A stretch of DNA of 64,000 nt from Gemmatimonadota bacterium (GTDB lineage Bacteria > Gemmatimonadota > Gemmatimonadetes > Longimicrobiales > Gaopeijiaceae): contig JAHEKM010000002.1 in assembly GCA_024638325.1 (NCBI GenBank), forward strand, positions 1 to 64,000, written 5' to 3'. The translations under genes and the position numbers were made by a program. Below the pieces are notes generated by a model. That model searched no databases and was not told the DNA's origin. It saw only the letters and a program-made list of their open reading frames with translations. Below, one piece after another: positions 42,934 to 51,221 of this stretch. Each line of letters begins with the position of its first letter. Positions within the stretch are counted from its first letter, which is position 1.

Positions 42934-43350
42934 ATGCTGAGGATCCCGAAGCTCAGATTGCGGTATGCGGCGCTCCTGTCCGCTCTCGCCTTTCTCGGCG
43001 CGAGCGCGGTGGACGCGTCCGGGCTTCACGGTTGTTCCCAGCACGACGCGTTGCCGGAGGAGGCCGCGCCGCACACGGCGCCGGTCGACGAGCACGTCGC
43101 TCACGACCAGCACGCCGAAGGGCATGCACAGGACTCCTCCCACGGTGCCGGTCACGCGGGCCCGTGCATCTGCATCGGGGCCTGCGGTGTCGGCACCACG
43201 ATGCAGGGCGCGAAGACCCTCGCAGGCGGCACTGAGCTTTCCGTGCCGCCCGTTCGGGCGGAGGCGCCTCACCTGCCGGCGGACGACGCGCTGCCCGTCC
43301 CGCCGCGTTTCTTCCTTCCATACGCGCTCGGACCTCCGCTGTCGGCCTGA
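42934..43350 (+). CDS. Histidine-rich secreted protein, possible copper binder
   Basis: A 138-residue exported protein (signal peptide to SAVDASG) with a very His-rich stretch (DEHVAHDQHAEGHAQDSSHGAGH) followed by GPCICIGACG. The layout resembles DUF2946-like and other periplasmic copper-handling small proteins; no enzyme domain is seen. ATG 42934 is used; the TTG three codons earlier is less likely. It directly precedes a TonB receptor, a CPCC-containing lipoprotein and a TlpA-like thioredoxin in the same direction, which suggests metal binding. Function is inferred. Confidence 0.6.
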   Translation: MLRIPKLRLRYAALLSALAFLGASAVDASGLHGCSQHDALPEEAAPHTAPVDEHVAHDQHAEGHAQDSSHGAGHAGPCICIGACGVGTTMQGAKTLAGGTELSVPPVRAEAPHLPADDALPVPPRFFLPYALGPPLSA

Positions 43351-43424
43351 AGCCGACGGACTAGCGCCCCGGCTCGCCGGGGCTCGGAGATTCGACTTCC
43401 AGGTGGACGAGCGTTGGCTCGTCC
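43341..43424 (+). other. Three consecutive hairpins before the TonB receptor gene
   Basis: Three perfect inverted repeats follow one another: GTCGGC/GCCGAC (43341-43357), GCCCCGGC/GCCGGGGC (43366-43383) and GGACGAGC/GCTCGTCC with GTTG loop (43405-43424). The last is 14 bp before the GGAGG of the receptor gene. None has a U-rich tail. They may form an RNA structure affecting processing or translation; no known riboswitch class is recognised. Confidence 0.45.
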
Positions 43425-43449
43425 GCCGCATCGCGTATGGAGGAACCTT

Positions 43450-45789
43450 GTGAGCATAGGAATGTGGGGCCGGCGCGTGAGCGCGTTCACCCTGGTTCTG
43501 GCAGTTGGGATGTGGACCGGGCCAGACTGGGTGGTGGCACAGCAAACGGGTACCATCGAAGGCAGCGTGACCGCGCAAGGCGGTGAAGGACTCGAGAGCG
43601 TCGCGGTCTCGGTGGTCGGGACGGCGCTCCAAGCGTCGACGAACGCGGGCGGTGTCTTCCGCCTCAGAGGCGTGCCGGCCGGGCAGCACACGCTCCGCGC
43701 CGGGCTCATCGGTCGCCGGACCCTGGAGCGCGAGGTCAGCGTCCAGTCGGGAGGGGTGACATCGGTCACCATTCAGCTCGTCGACGACCCCCTTCAGATG
43801 GCTGAAGTTGTTGTGACCGCGACGCGGGACGCGGCACAGCGAACGGACGTGGCGGCGAACATCGGCGTCGTGGGGGGGGGGGACATCAGGGCGGCCCGCC
43901 CGCACCACTCCGCGGAGATCGTCAACCGGGTGCCGGGCGTCTTGAACATCAGTCTGGGTGGGGAGGGGAGCACGGTGGCCATGCGTCTGCCGATCAACTA
44001 CTCGGCCAACTACGGCTACCTCGAGGATGGCGTGCCCATCCGCTCCACAGGGTTCTTCAACCACAACGCGCTGTACGAGGTGAACATCCCCGGGGCCGAG
44101 CGCGTGGAGGTCTTCAAGGGACCCGCGACGGCGCTCTACGGCAGTGACGCGATCGGCGGGGTGTTCAACTCGATCACGCGGGCCCCTGCCTCTTCGCCCG
44201 ACTTCGAGCTCTTCCTGGAAGGGGGGCGCTTCGACTACCAGCGGGTCCTTGGTTCGGCCAGCAACTCCTGGGGAGCCCACGGAGTGCGCGCGGACGTGAA
44301 CGTGATGAGCTTCGGCGGTTGGCGGGACGGGACGGAGCAGGACCGCCAAACGGGAACGGTCCGCTGGGACTGGGGGCTGAGTCCGACCACCCGCCTGAAG
44401 ATGATCGTCACGGGGACCAACATCGACTCGCCCGGCGACGGCGGGTCCGAGCTCCCGCGCTCCGATTTCCTGGACGAGCCGACCAACGCGTACACCCCTG
44501 TGGCCTTCCGGAAGGTGGAAGCGCTTCGCGTGTCTACGGCGCTTCAGAGCGTGTGGGACCAGTCGTCTTTGGACCTGACCGCCTACGCGCGCCACAACCG
44601 GCTCCAGCTGCTACCCAACTGGCAGCTCACCTACGACCCGCAGGTCTGGGACAACCGTAACAAGTCCGTCGGCGTGCTGGCCAAGTTCCGGCGCGACCTG
44701 GGCCCCGCCGAGGTCATCGTGGGCACCGATGTCGATTACAGCCCGGGCTCGGAGGTCCGCGACGAGATCCTTCCGACCACGACTCCGGACAACGTGTTCG
44801 ACTCGTACACCGTCGGTACACGCCACTACGACTACGACGTGACGTTCTACGGGGTCTCGCCTTATGCGCAGCTCGAGGCCGACCTCGCCGAGGATCTCCA
44901 CCTCAGTGCGGGTCTCCGCTTCGACCAGATCGGGTACCGGTACGACAACGGTCTCGGCGAGCTGCAGGCCCCCAGCGAGGCGCACAAGCGTCCTGTGTCG
45001 CAGGACGTCTCCTTCAGCCACCTCACGCCGAGCGTGGGACTGACTTATGGCGTCACGGACGACCTCAACGTCTTCGCCTCGTACAGGCACGCGTTCCGCG
45101 CCCCGTCCCAGGGCCAGCTGTTCGTGCAGAACTCGGCCCCGAACACCGTCGACCTGCAGCCCACGAAGACGGACAGTTTCGAGGCGGGCGTGCGCGGGAG
45201 CGTGGGGTCGTTCCTCTCCTATGAGCTGTCGGCGTATACGATGGAAGTGAAGGACGACGTGCTCTCCTTCTTCAACACGGCCACGTTCACGAGCGAGGTT
45301 TCGAACGCCGGGCAGACGCGACACCGTGGCATCGAGGCCGGCGTGACGGTTGTCCCGCTCGATCGTGTGCGTATCGAGGCGGCTTACGCGCTGCCCCGAA
45401 GCGAGTACGTCGACTGGGTGACGTCGACCTCGTCGGACTTCAGCGGCAACGAGATGATCGCTGCGCCCAAGCACATCGCGAACACCCGACTCACGGTCGA
45501 GCCCACGATCGGGAGCTCGGTCAGCTTCGAGTGGGAGAGCGTCGGGGAGTACTGGTTGGACGAGGACAACGTCCACACCTACGAGGGCTACGACGTGTTC
45601 AACGTCTACCTCACCTCGCCAGACATCGCGGGCATCCAGTTGGTGGGGCGACTCAACAATGTGACCGACGCGCGCTACGCGGTCACGGCGTCCTTCAACC
45701 CCTTCGTTCCGCCCGCTCTGCAGGAGCGTTTCCGGCCGGGCATGCCGCGCACGCTCTACGTGGGTCTCCAGTACAGGTGGAGGCGCTAG
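43450..45789 (+). CDS. TonB-dependent outer-membrane receptor with poly-G tract
   Basis: A 779-residue receptor. The signal peptide ends WVVAQ. It is followed by a carboxypeptidase-regulatory-like domain (GTIEGSVTAQGGEGLESVAVSV), a plug domain (EIVNRVPGV ... GAERVEVFKGPATALYGSDAIGGVFNSIT) and a long 22-strand barrel ending LYVGLQYRWRR. It imports a metal complex or other ligand with TonB energy. Neighbours (His-rich protein, CPCC lipoprotein, TlpA) hint at copper or another metal. GTG 43450 is six bases after GGAGG; the ORF-track start lacks a signal peptide. Eleven consecutive Gs (43872-43882), encoding Gly around residue 142, could slip and switch the gene off. Confidence 0.88.
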   Translation: MSIGMWGRRVSAFTLVLAVGMWTGPDWVVAQQTGTIEGSVTAQGGEGLESVAVSVVGTALQASTNAGGVFRLRGVPAGQHTLRAGLIGRRTLEREVSVQSGGVTSVTIQLVDDPLQMAEVVVTATRDAAQRTDVAANIGVVGGGDIRAARPHHSAEIVNRVPGVLNISLGGEGSTVAMRLPINYSANYGYLEDGVPIRSTGFFNHNALYEVNIPGAERVEVFKGPATALYGSDAIGGVFNSITRAPASSPDFELFLEGGRFDYQRVLGSASNSWGAHGVRADVNVMSFGGWRDGTEQDRQTGTVRWDWGLSPTTRLKMIVTGTNIDSPGDGGSELPRSDFLDEPTNAYTPVAFRKVEALRVSTALQSVWDQSSLDLTAYARHNRLQLLPNWQLTYDPQVWDNRNKSVGVLAKFRRDLGPAEVIVGTDVDYSPGSEVRDEILPTTTPDNVFDSYTVGTRHYDYDVTFYGVSPYAQLEADLAEDLHLSAGLRFDQIGYRYDNGLGELQAPSEAHKRPVSQDVSFSHLTPSVGLTYGVTDDLNVFASYRHAFRAPSQGQLFVQNSAPNTVDLQPTKTDSFEAGVRGSVGSFLSYELSAYTMEVKDDVLSFFNTATFTSEVSNAGQTRHRGIEAGVTVVPLDRVRIEAAYALPRSEYVDWVTSTSSDFSGNEMIAAPKHIANTRLTVEPTIGSSVSFEWESVGEYWLDEDNVHTYEGYDVFNVYLTSPDIAGIQLVGRLNNVTDARYAVTASFNPFVPPALQERFRPGMPRTLYVGLQYRWRR

Positions 45790-45790
45790 C

Positions 45791-47140
45791 ATGAGGACAG
45801 GAACACGAAGAAGCGGACTCGGTGCGACGGCTCTGGCCCTCCTGGCCGGGGCTGCCGGGTGCGATGCTCCCACGGCGTCCCTCGAGATCAGCGAGGTGAC
45901 GCCCTCGATGCTGGCGGGCTTCGCGCAGACCGCGGACCCGTCGCTGGCGGTCGACCCGGTCGACGGGACGTTGCTGATGTCGTGGGTGGCCGAGTCGGAA
46001 GGCGAGTGGGATCTCTACGCCGCCAGGTCTTCCGACGGCGGCATGACGTTCTCACCCCCGGTGCGTGTCAACGACGCGCCCGGGGACGTCCACCCTCACG
46101 CCGAGGGGTCGCCACGTCTCGTGGCGGCCCCGGGCGTGGCAGCTCTGTTCTGGAACAACCAGGTGGCGGCCCCGACGCGCGTCTGGGGCGCCACCGACCT
46201 GAGGTTCGCGCGGAGCACCGACGGTGGCGCCACATGGACGCCGGCGCTCACTCTACAAGACGACACGACGGGGGTCTTCCCCCCAGGAGAGAACACGTTC
46301 CATGGTGCGACCTGGGGCGGGGACTCCACACTGGTGGTCGCGTGGCTGGATGGACGTGAACGCGACGAGCGTCACGTCGCTCTAGCCGAGGTGGCGGGCG
46401 TGCCGAGAGACAGCGCGGCCTTGGCCCCCGACCAGTTCGCGGACCTCGACGACCCGCGCGACGGGGACGCGACCATCTTCGCGGCGGTGTCACACGATTT
46501 GGGGGACACGTGGGAGCACACCAACCGTCGTGTCCAAGGAGGCGTCTGCCCGTGCTGTCGGGTCGGGCTCGCCGGCACGCCGTCCGGTGACGTCGTCGCG
46601 ACGTGGCGTCAGCACTTCGACACCAACATCAGGGACCCCGCATTCCGGTCGCTGTTCGCGACCGACGAGGAGCCTGTGCGCGTGCACGCGGACAATTGGT
46701 CGTTCCCGGGGTGCCCCCACGCCGGGCCTGCGCTGGACGTGGACGCCGAAGGAACGGCGCACGTCGTGTGGTACACCGGCGCGGACGGCAGGATGGGACT
46801 GCACTACGCCAGGAAGAAGGTTGATGCCTCGGCGTTCGAAGCCCCGGTACCGATCGCCGCCGGCGAAGCGATGCCGGTGTCGTTCGCCGCGGTCGAGGGC
46901 CTACGCGGCGGAGGAGCGCTGGTGGCGCATAACGTGGACTCCACGGGCAGGCGCACCATGATGGTCACCCGCGTCGATGCGTCCGGCGCGGTGGTCTCGA
47001 CCCAGGAGGTCACCGGGTCGCTGGGGGGCACGCACCCGCAGCTCGCGTTGACGGGCGAGGACGCGGTCTTGGCATGGACGGAGAGCGACGGTGGGCTCCA
47101 GTCGGTCCGAGTCTTCAGGATCAGCGGTGTCGATCGTTAG
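45791..47140 (+). CDS. Sialidase-fold (BNR repeat) lipoprotein with CPCC motif
   Basis: A 449-residue lipoprotein (lipobox AGAAGC) forming a beta-propeller: Asp-box-like repeats AARSSDGGMTFSPPV, FARSTDGGATWTPAL and VSHDLGDTWEHTNR. The sialidase catalytic Arg triad and Tyr/Glu pair are not evident, so glycosidase activity is doubtful. A cluster VCPCCRVG in the middle, plus GCPHAG, could bind a soft metal. It starts 1 bp after the TonB receptor stop and overlaps the TlpA-like gene by 14 bp, so the three are one operon. It could be the surface or periplasmic partner of the receptor. Confidence 0.7.
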   Translation: MRTGTRRSGLGATALALLAGAAGCDAPTASLEISEVTPSMLAGFAQTADPSLAVDPVDGTLLMSWVAESEGEWDLYAARSSDGGMTFSPPVRVNDAPGDVHPHAEGSPRLVAAPGVAALFWNNQVAAPTRVWGATDLRFARSTDGGATWTPALTLQDDTTGVFPPGENTFHGATWGGDSTLVVAWLDGRERDERHVALAEVAGVPRDSAALAPDQFADLDDPRDGDATIFAAVSHDLGDTWEHTNRRVQGGVCPCCRVGLAGTPSGDVVATWRQHFDTNIRDPAFRSLFATDEEPVRVHADNWSFPGCPHAGPALDVDAEGTAHVVWYTGADGRMGLHYARKKVDASAFEAPVPIAAGEAMPVSFAAVEGLRGGGALVAHNVDSTGRRTMMVTRVDASGAVVSTQEVTGSLGGTHPQLALTGEDAVLAWTESDGGLQSVRVFRISGVDR

Positions 47141-47648
47141 GCGCGCGGTGGCTCTTGCGCTCGTCGTCGGGCTTGGGCTGGGTTGCACGGCCGGGGAGGA
47201 GGTGTGGAGACCCCTCCCCGGGTTCGCCGCACCGGACTTCGCCGCTCCCGATCTGAGCGGCAGCATGGCATCGTTGAGCGAGCTGCACGGCAGAGTCGTG
47301 CTGCTCAACGTGTGGGCGACGTGGTGCGTGCCGTGTCTGCGGGAGATGCCGGGCCTGCAAGACCTTCACGAGGCCTACGAGGGAAGGGGGCTCGAGGTCC
47401 TGGGCGTCAGTGTGGACCGAGGGTCGGCTCGGGACCGCATCGTTTCGTTCGTGGGCGAGCACGGAATCCGATACCGAGTGCTCCACGACCCGGACGAGGA
47501 CGTCGCGATGGCCTTCAGGACCATCGGCGTGCCCGAGACGTTCCTGATCGGAGGCGACGGCACGATCGTCCATCGCTGGATCGGAGAGTTCGATCCGATG
47601 TCCCCCGAGGTGCGTGCGCTCATCGAGTCGACTCTGTCGGATCTGTAG
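47127..47648 (+). CDS. TlpA/ResA-like lipoprotein thioredoxin
   Basis: A 173-residue anchored periplasmic thioredoxin (lipobox GLGLGC). VVLLNVWATWCVPCLREMPGLQDLHEAY gives the active-site C67-V-P-C70, and GVPETFLIGGDGTIVHRWIG has the cis-proline. TlpA/ResA proteins reduce apo-cytochrome c cysteines or the CuA site of cytochrome oxidase. The start GTG 47127 has AGGA upstream and overlaps the previous gene. In this operon it may reduce the CPCC protein, or help CuA assembly in the nearby respiratory genes. Confidence 0.88.
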   Translation: MSIVRRAVALALVVGLGLGCTAGEEVWRPLPGFAAPDFAAPDLSGSMASLSELHGRVVLLNVWATWCVPCLREMPGLQDLHEAYEGRGLEVLGVSVDRGSARDRIVSFVGEHGIRYRVLHDPDEDVAMAFRTIGVPETFLIGGDGTIVHRWIGEFDPMSPEVRALIESTLSDL

Positions 47649-47691
47649 AGCGCGCACTGGACAACGACGGGCCGGTGTCGCCGAATAGTGC

Positions 47692-48591
47692 ATGCCCGAG
47701 CTCCCCGAGATCACCGCCTACGTAGAGGCCTTCCAGCGCACCATCGTCGGTCAGCCGCTCGAACGCATCCGCGTGAGGTCGCCATCGCTCGTTCGCACCT
47801 GGGACCCCCCGCTCTCCGCTGCGGAGGGGCTCGCGGTGGTCGGCGCCGAGCGCCTGGGCAAGCGGGTGGTGTGGTGCATGGAGGGGGAGCTGTTCCTCGT
47901 CTTCCACCTGATGATCACCGGCCGCTTCAAGTGGACGAAGGCGGGCGCGGCCGTGCCGAAGAAGCGCGCGCATGGCGCCTTCGATTTCCCGAACGGCACC
48001 CTGCTGCTCACCGAGCAGTCCACCCGGAAGCGCGCGTCCCTCCATGTCGTGCAGGGCAGGGAGGCGCTCGCCGAGCTGGACCCTGGCGGCCTGGAGGTGC
48101 TGGACGCCTCACTCGAGGACTTCACGTCGGCGCTCACGCGCGAGAGTCGTACGCTGAAGCGCGCGCTCACCGACCCGCGCGTACTCAGCGGGATCGGCAA
48201 CGCGCACTCGGACGAGATACTCCTCTTCGCTCGCCTCTCTCCCTTGCAGCTGACCCGGAATCTGTCCGATGCCGAGTTGGCGCGGCTCTACGAGGTGACG
48301 CGAAGCTCGCTGACCGAGTGGACCGCGCGGCTCCGGGAGGAGTTCGGCGACCGATTTCCGACCAAGATCACCGCGTTTCATCCGGCGATGTCGGCCCACG
48401 GGAAGTACGGAGAGCCGTGCCCGACCTGTGGGTCACCCATCCAGCGCATCAAGTACGCGGACCGAGAGACGAACTACTGCGCCACGTGCCAGACCGGTGG
48501 GAAGGTGCTCGCCGATCGCGGCATGTCGCGCCTGCTCGGGGACGACTGGCCGCGCACGCTGGAAGAGCTCGAGGAGCTTCGCTCGAAGTAG
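47692..48591 (+). CDS. Fpg/Nei-type DNA glycosylase
   Basis: A 299-residue base-excision repair enzyme. PELPEI begins with the catalytic N-terminal proline (after Met removal) and Glu; the LGKRVVW lysine and the helix-two-turn-helix ([25 protein letters not shown]) follow. The C-terminal zinc finger is [28 protein letters not shown], with all four cysteines. The usual PxxQxGG after the finger is modified ([10 protein letters not shown]). Length is a little longer than E. coli MutM. MutM versus Nei specificity cannot be settled. Possibly read through from the TlpA gene (43 bp). Confidence 0.87.
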   Translation: MPELPEITAYVEAFQRTIVGQPLERIRVRSPSLVRTWDPPLSAAEGLAVVGAERLGKRVVWCMEGELFLVFHLMITGRFKWTKAGAAVPKKRAHGAFDFPNGTLLLTEQSTRKRASLHVVQGREALAELDPGGLEVLDASLEDFTSALTRESRTLKRALTDPRVLSGIGNAHSDEILLFARLSPLQLTRNLSDAELARLYEVTRSSLTEWTARLREEFGDRFPTKITAFHPAMSAHGKYGEPCPTCGSPIQRIKYADRETNYCATCQTGGKVLADRGMSRLLGDDWPRTLEELEELRSK

Positions 48592-48612
48592 CTGCGGACC
48601 AGCGATTGCCCG

Positions 48613-48665
48613 TTGACGCTCGTGCGGGCACGATATATCGTACGACATACTCCACGATCTATTGT
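48613..48665. promoter_or_regulatory. Promoter with repeated operator for the PadR regulator
   Basis: TTGACG (48613-48618) is followed at 17 bp by TATCGT as a -10-like box. Two 12-bp near-palindromes, ACGATATATCGT (48630-48641) and ACGATCTATTGT (48654-48665), differ at two positions and are spaced 24 bp apart, which places them on the same helix face roughly two turns apart. The first overlaps the -10. This fits autorepression by the downstream PadR protein. Confidence 0.55.
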
Positions 48666-48707
48666 ACGTGGGGTCGAACGACAGGACTTTGGACGGGGGA
48701 CATCACA

Positions 48708-49280
48708 ATGTGCAGCACGAGAAGCCGGAGACGCCGCATGGACTTCGACTGGATCTTCGACTGGGGCGACATGGGCATGGGAGGGCCCCGCAGGCGGGGC
48801 CGCCATCGCGGCCGCGGGCCCGGCAGGCGGTTCTTCAAGCAGGGTGAGGTGCGCTTGGCGCTCCTTTCCCTCCTGGACGACGCCCCCGGTCACGGCTACG
48901 AGCTCATGAAGCGGCTGGAAGACCGCTCAGGTGGGATGTACCGCGCCAGCGCGGGGACCATCTACCCCGTTCTGCAGCAACTGGAGGACGAGGGGCTGGT
49001 CCGCATCCAGGAGGCCGACGAGAAGAAGGTCTACCACCTCACCGAGGCCGGCCGGGAGGAGCTCCTGCTCCACCGAGAGCAGGTCGACAACATCTGGCAG
49101 CGCGCCCACGGCTGGAAGGACTGGGGCTCAGCCATGGGACCGGAGACCGCCGAGATCTGGGGTAGCTGGGGTCGCTTGTCGAAGGCGGCCTTCAAGGCTG
49201 CGGCCCGGTCGGACTTCGAGAACACGGAGCGGATCCGCGACGTCCTGGACCGAGCGCGTAAGGAGCTCGAGGCCCTCTAG
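48708..49280 (+). CDS. PadR-family transcriptional regulator
   Basis: A 190-residue regulator. After an Arg/Gly-rich N-terminus comes the winged helix of PadR (QGEVRLALLSLLDDAPGHGYELMKRLEDRSGG ... SAGTIYPVLQQLEDEGLVRI), then a C-terminal dimerisation helix. The N-terminal 30 residues (GRHRGRGPGRR) are basic. ATG 48708 has GGGGGA eight bases upstream; ATG 48738, with its own GGAG, would give 180 residues and is nearly as good. The repeated operator in its promoter suggests autoregulation. The inducing ligand is unknown. Confidence 0.88.
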   Translation: MCSTRSRRRRMDFDWIFDWGDMGMGGPRRRGRHRGRGPGRRFFKQGEVRLALLSLLDDAPGHGYELMKRLEDRSGGMYRASAGTIYPVLQQLEDEGLVRIQEADEKKVYHLTEAGREELLLHREQVDNIWQRAHGWKDWGSAMGPETAEIWGSWGRLSKAAFKAAARSDFENTERIRDVLDRARKELEAL

Positions 49281-49339
49281 CCCACCCTACGAGCCGCGGG
49301 TCGCTGCGCGGCGGGGCCTCCGGGCTCCGTCGCCCGCCC

Positions 49340-49900
49340 TCAGTTGCGGACTACGGGCTGCCAGAACGCCAGATTGACCCCGAGGCTGAGGGCCTGGTAC
49401 GTGAACGGAGCCTCGTTGATGACGACCCAGCGGTACTCCAGCTGCGGAACGATCAACCCCAGGCCGACGAGCCTGAAGCCGATCACGGCCGTGTAGCCGA
49501 GCTCCGTGCTGCGGTCGACGGTGTTGGGATAGATCGTGTTGCGCAGCCCGAGGCCGATGCCACCGTACAGGCCGCCCGCCCGGCCGTCCCAGACGTAGAC
49601 CGCCTCCAGGTTGTACTGGTACTCCTTGAGGTTGAGCAGAAAGGTGACGTCGGCGCTCGCCATCAACTCGATGTCGCCCGAAGGTAGGATGGGCAGGCGC
49701 AGCTGGGCGCCCAGCACCTCGTCGCGCTGCTTCTGGTCGAAGCCCAGCCGAACACCGATGGAGGGTGGAGCCCAGCCGCCCGGGCCAGGCAGATCGCGGA
49801 AAACCTCGCCCGGCACGGCCTGGGCGAGCACCGTGTCCGGAGCCGTGGTCGCGAGGGCGAGCAGAGAGAGGGCGCACATGCAGAGTCGGCCTGGGTTCAT
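49340..49900 (-). CDS. Small outer-membrane beta-barrel-like protein
   Basis: A 186-residue exported protein (signal peptide to TVLAQ). The mature part alternates hydrophobic and polar residues in strands (GAQLRLPILPSGDIELMASADVTFLL, YGGIGLGLRNT, GYTAVIGFRLVGLG) and ends in a strand with a terminal aromatic region. This fits an eight-stranded OmpA/OmpW-like barrel with unknown ligand. ATG 49900 is used; the longer ORF start adds 12 non-signal residues. It follows the flavoprotein gene region without overlap. Confidence 0.6.
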   Translation of the reverse strand: MNPGRLCMCALSLLALATTAPDTVLAQAVPGEVFRDLPGPGGWAPPSIGVRLGFDQKQRDEVLGAQLRLPILPSGDIELMASADVTFLLNLKEYQYNLEAVYVWDGRAGGLYGGIGLGLRNTIYPNTVDRSTELGYTAVIGFRLVGLGLIVPQLEYRWVVINEAPFTYQALSLGVNLAFWQPVVRN

Positions 49901-49949
49901 GTGCGAAAGGTGGCCCCGACGCCTGAGGAGCCGCAATCCGTGGCCTACG

Positions 49950-51221
49950 TCACGCCATGGGGAAGTCCATGAGCTGGTCCTTCAGCTCGTGCGTATCCGC
50001 ACGCTCGACCCGGCTCACGAGCCCCCGCATCTCCTCCAACACGTGCCCGTCCGTGTCCGCGTGCACCTCTCCCTGGATGAGCCGCAGAACCGAAGCTCGA
50101 TGCTCCGGTGACTCGACCACGTGGGTGAAGGCCGGGAGTAGCCGGTAGAACAGCCGGATGAAGTCGTCCCATATGGCGGCGTCCGCTCGCAGCTTGTCCT
50201 CGTACGGGAGAAAGGTCTCGCGACGACAGTCGCCGCTCTCGAGCGCCGTCTGGATCCGTTCGGCGGCGAACCGCGCGTTGTGCATGGCGACGCTCACGCC
50301 GGAGGAGAAGATCGGGTCGGTGAAGCGGGCGGCGTCGCCGAGGGCTATCCAGCCGTCCCCGCACGTCTGGTCGAGCTGATAGCTGTAGTTCACCTCGCCC
50401 TTCAGCTCGTTGATGCGCTCAGCCCTCTTGGTCGCCTTCTTGAGTGCCTTGTTCTTGGACAAGCTCTCCAGGAAGAAGTCCGCGATGCCGACGTCGGCCT
50501 CCTGGTAGACGGCATACACGGAGCGGTCGGCGACCACCCCGATGGAGGTGATCTCGTCGTTGATCGGCGCGGTCCAGGCCCAGCCGCGAAGCTCGGGCAG
50601 GAAGTAGATGTGCGTGTAGTCCTCCGTCGCCCGACTGCCGCGGTCCACGTCGAGGAACCAAGCGTGCAGGGCGAACTGGTCGAGGACGGGGTGATCGCGC
50701 CTCAGGCCGAGCTGGCGACCGATCTTCGTCGCGCGCCCGCCTGCGTCCACCACGACGCGCGCCGGGAAGGAAACCGTCTGACCCCCGATCTCCGCGTCCA
50801 CGCCGCGGGCGGCGCCGTTCTCGAAGACCACCTCGCGGACGTTCGCACCCTGCACCAACCGGCACCCCTGGTTCTCGGCGTGCTTGAGCAGGAGGAGATC
50901 GAACTTCGAGCGGTCTACGTGATAGGTGTACTCCTGCTCGATGCCCTCCTGGGGGAACTCCGAGTACCCGATCGGGATCGACGTCCGCCCGCCCGGGTGG
51001 TAGACCACGCCGCCCGAGTGCGGAAAGTCGGCGGCCTCCATGATCGGCAGGAAACCGATCTCCTTGAAGATGCGGATGGCGGCCGGCATGAGGGACTCGC
51101 CCACGTGCGGTCGAGGATGCTGGGCCCTCTCGAGAATCACGCACGGCACGCCCGCGTCGGCCAAGTAGCACCCCAAGGTGAGACCAGCGGGACCCCCCCC
51201 GATAATGACGACGTCGCTCAT
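49950..51221 (-). CDS. Halogenase-like FAD-dependent oxidoreductase
   Basis: A 423-residue flavoprotein. The dinucleotide fold VVIIGGGPAGLTLGCYLADAG opens it. WAWTAP (compare WxWxIP) and FTDPIFSSGVSVAM (compare Fx.Px.Sx.G) are motifs associated with flavin-dependent halogenases and the related geranylgeranyl-reductase-type family. The chlorination lysine was not located with certainty, so reductase or monooxygenase activity is equally possible. It overlaps the SCO gene stop (ATGA at 51218-51221), placing it in the predicted NO reductase operon. An 8-G run encodes the GGG of the FAD motif. Confidence 0.72.
   Translation of the reverse strand: MSDVVIIGGGPAGLTLGCYLADAGVPCVILERAQHPRPHVGESLMPAAIRIFKEIGFLPIMEAADFPHSGGVVYHPGGRTSIPIGYSEFPQEGIEQEYTYHVDRSKFDLLLLKHAENQGCRLVQGANVREVVFENGAARGVDAEIGGQTVSFPARVVVDAGGRATKIGRQLGLRRDHPVLDQFALHAWFLDVDRGSRATEDYTHIYFLPELRGWAWTAPINDEITSIGVVADRSVYAVYQEADVGIADFFLESLSKNKALKKATKRAERINELKGEVNYSYQLDQTCGDGWIALGDAARFTDPIFSSGVSVAMHNARFAAERIQTALESGDCRRETFLPYEDKLRADAAIWDDFIRLFYRLLPAFTHVVESPEHRASVLRLIQGEVHADTDGHVLEEMRGLVSRVERADTHELKDQLMDFPMA

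Noticed and set aside
47688-48707. N-terminal two thirds of the 530-residue ORF 47688-49280
   Set aside because: It is an out-of-frame reading of the Fpg gene; only the PadR part after 48708 is real.
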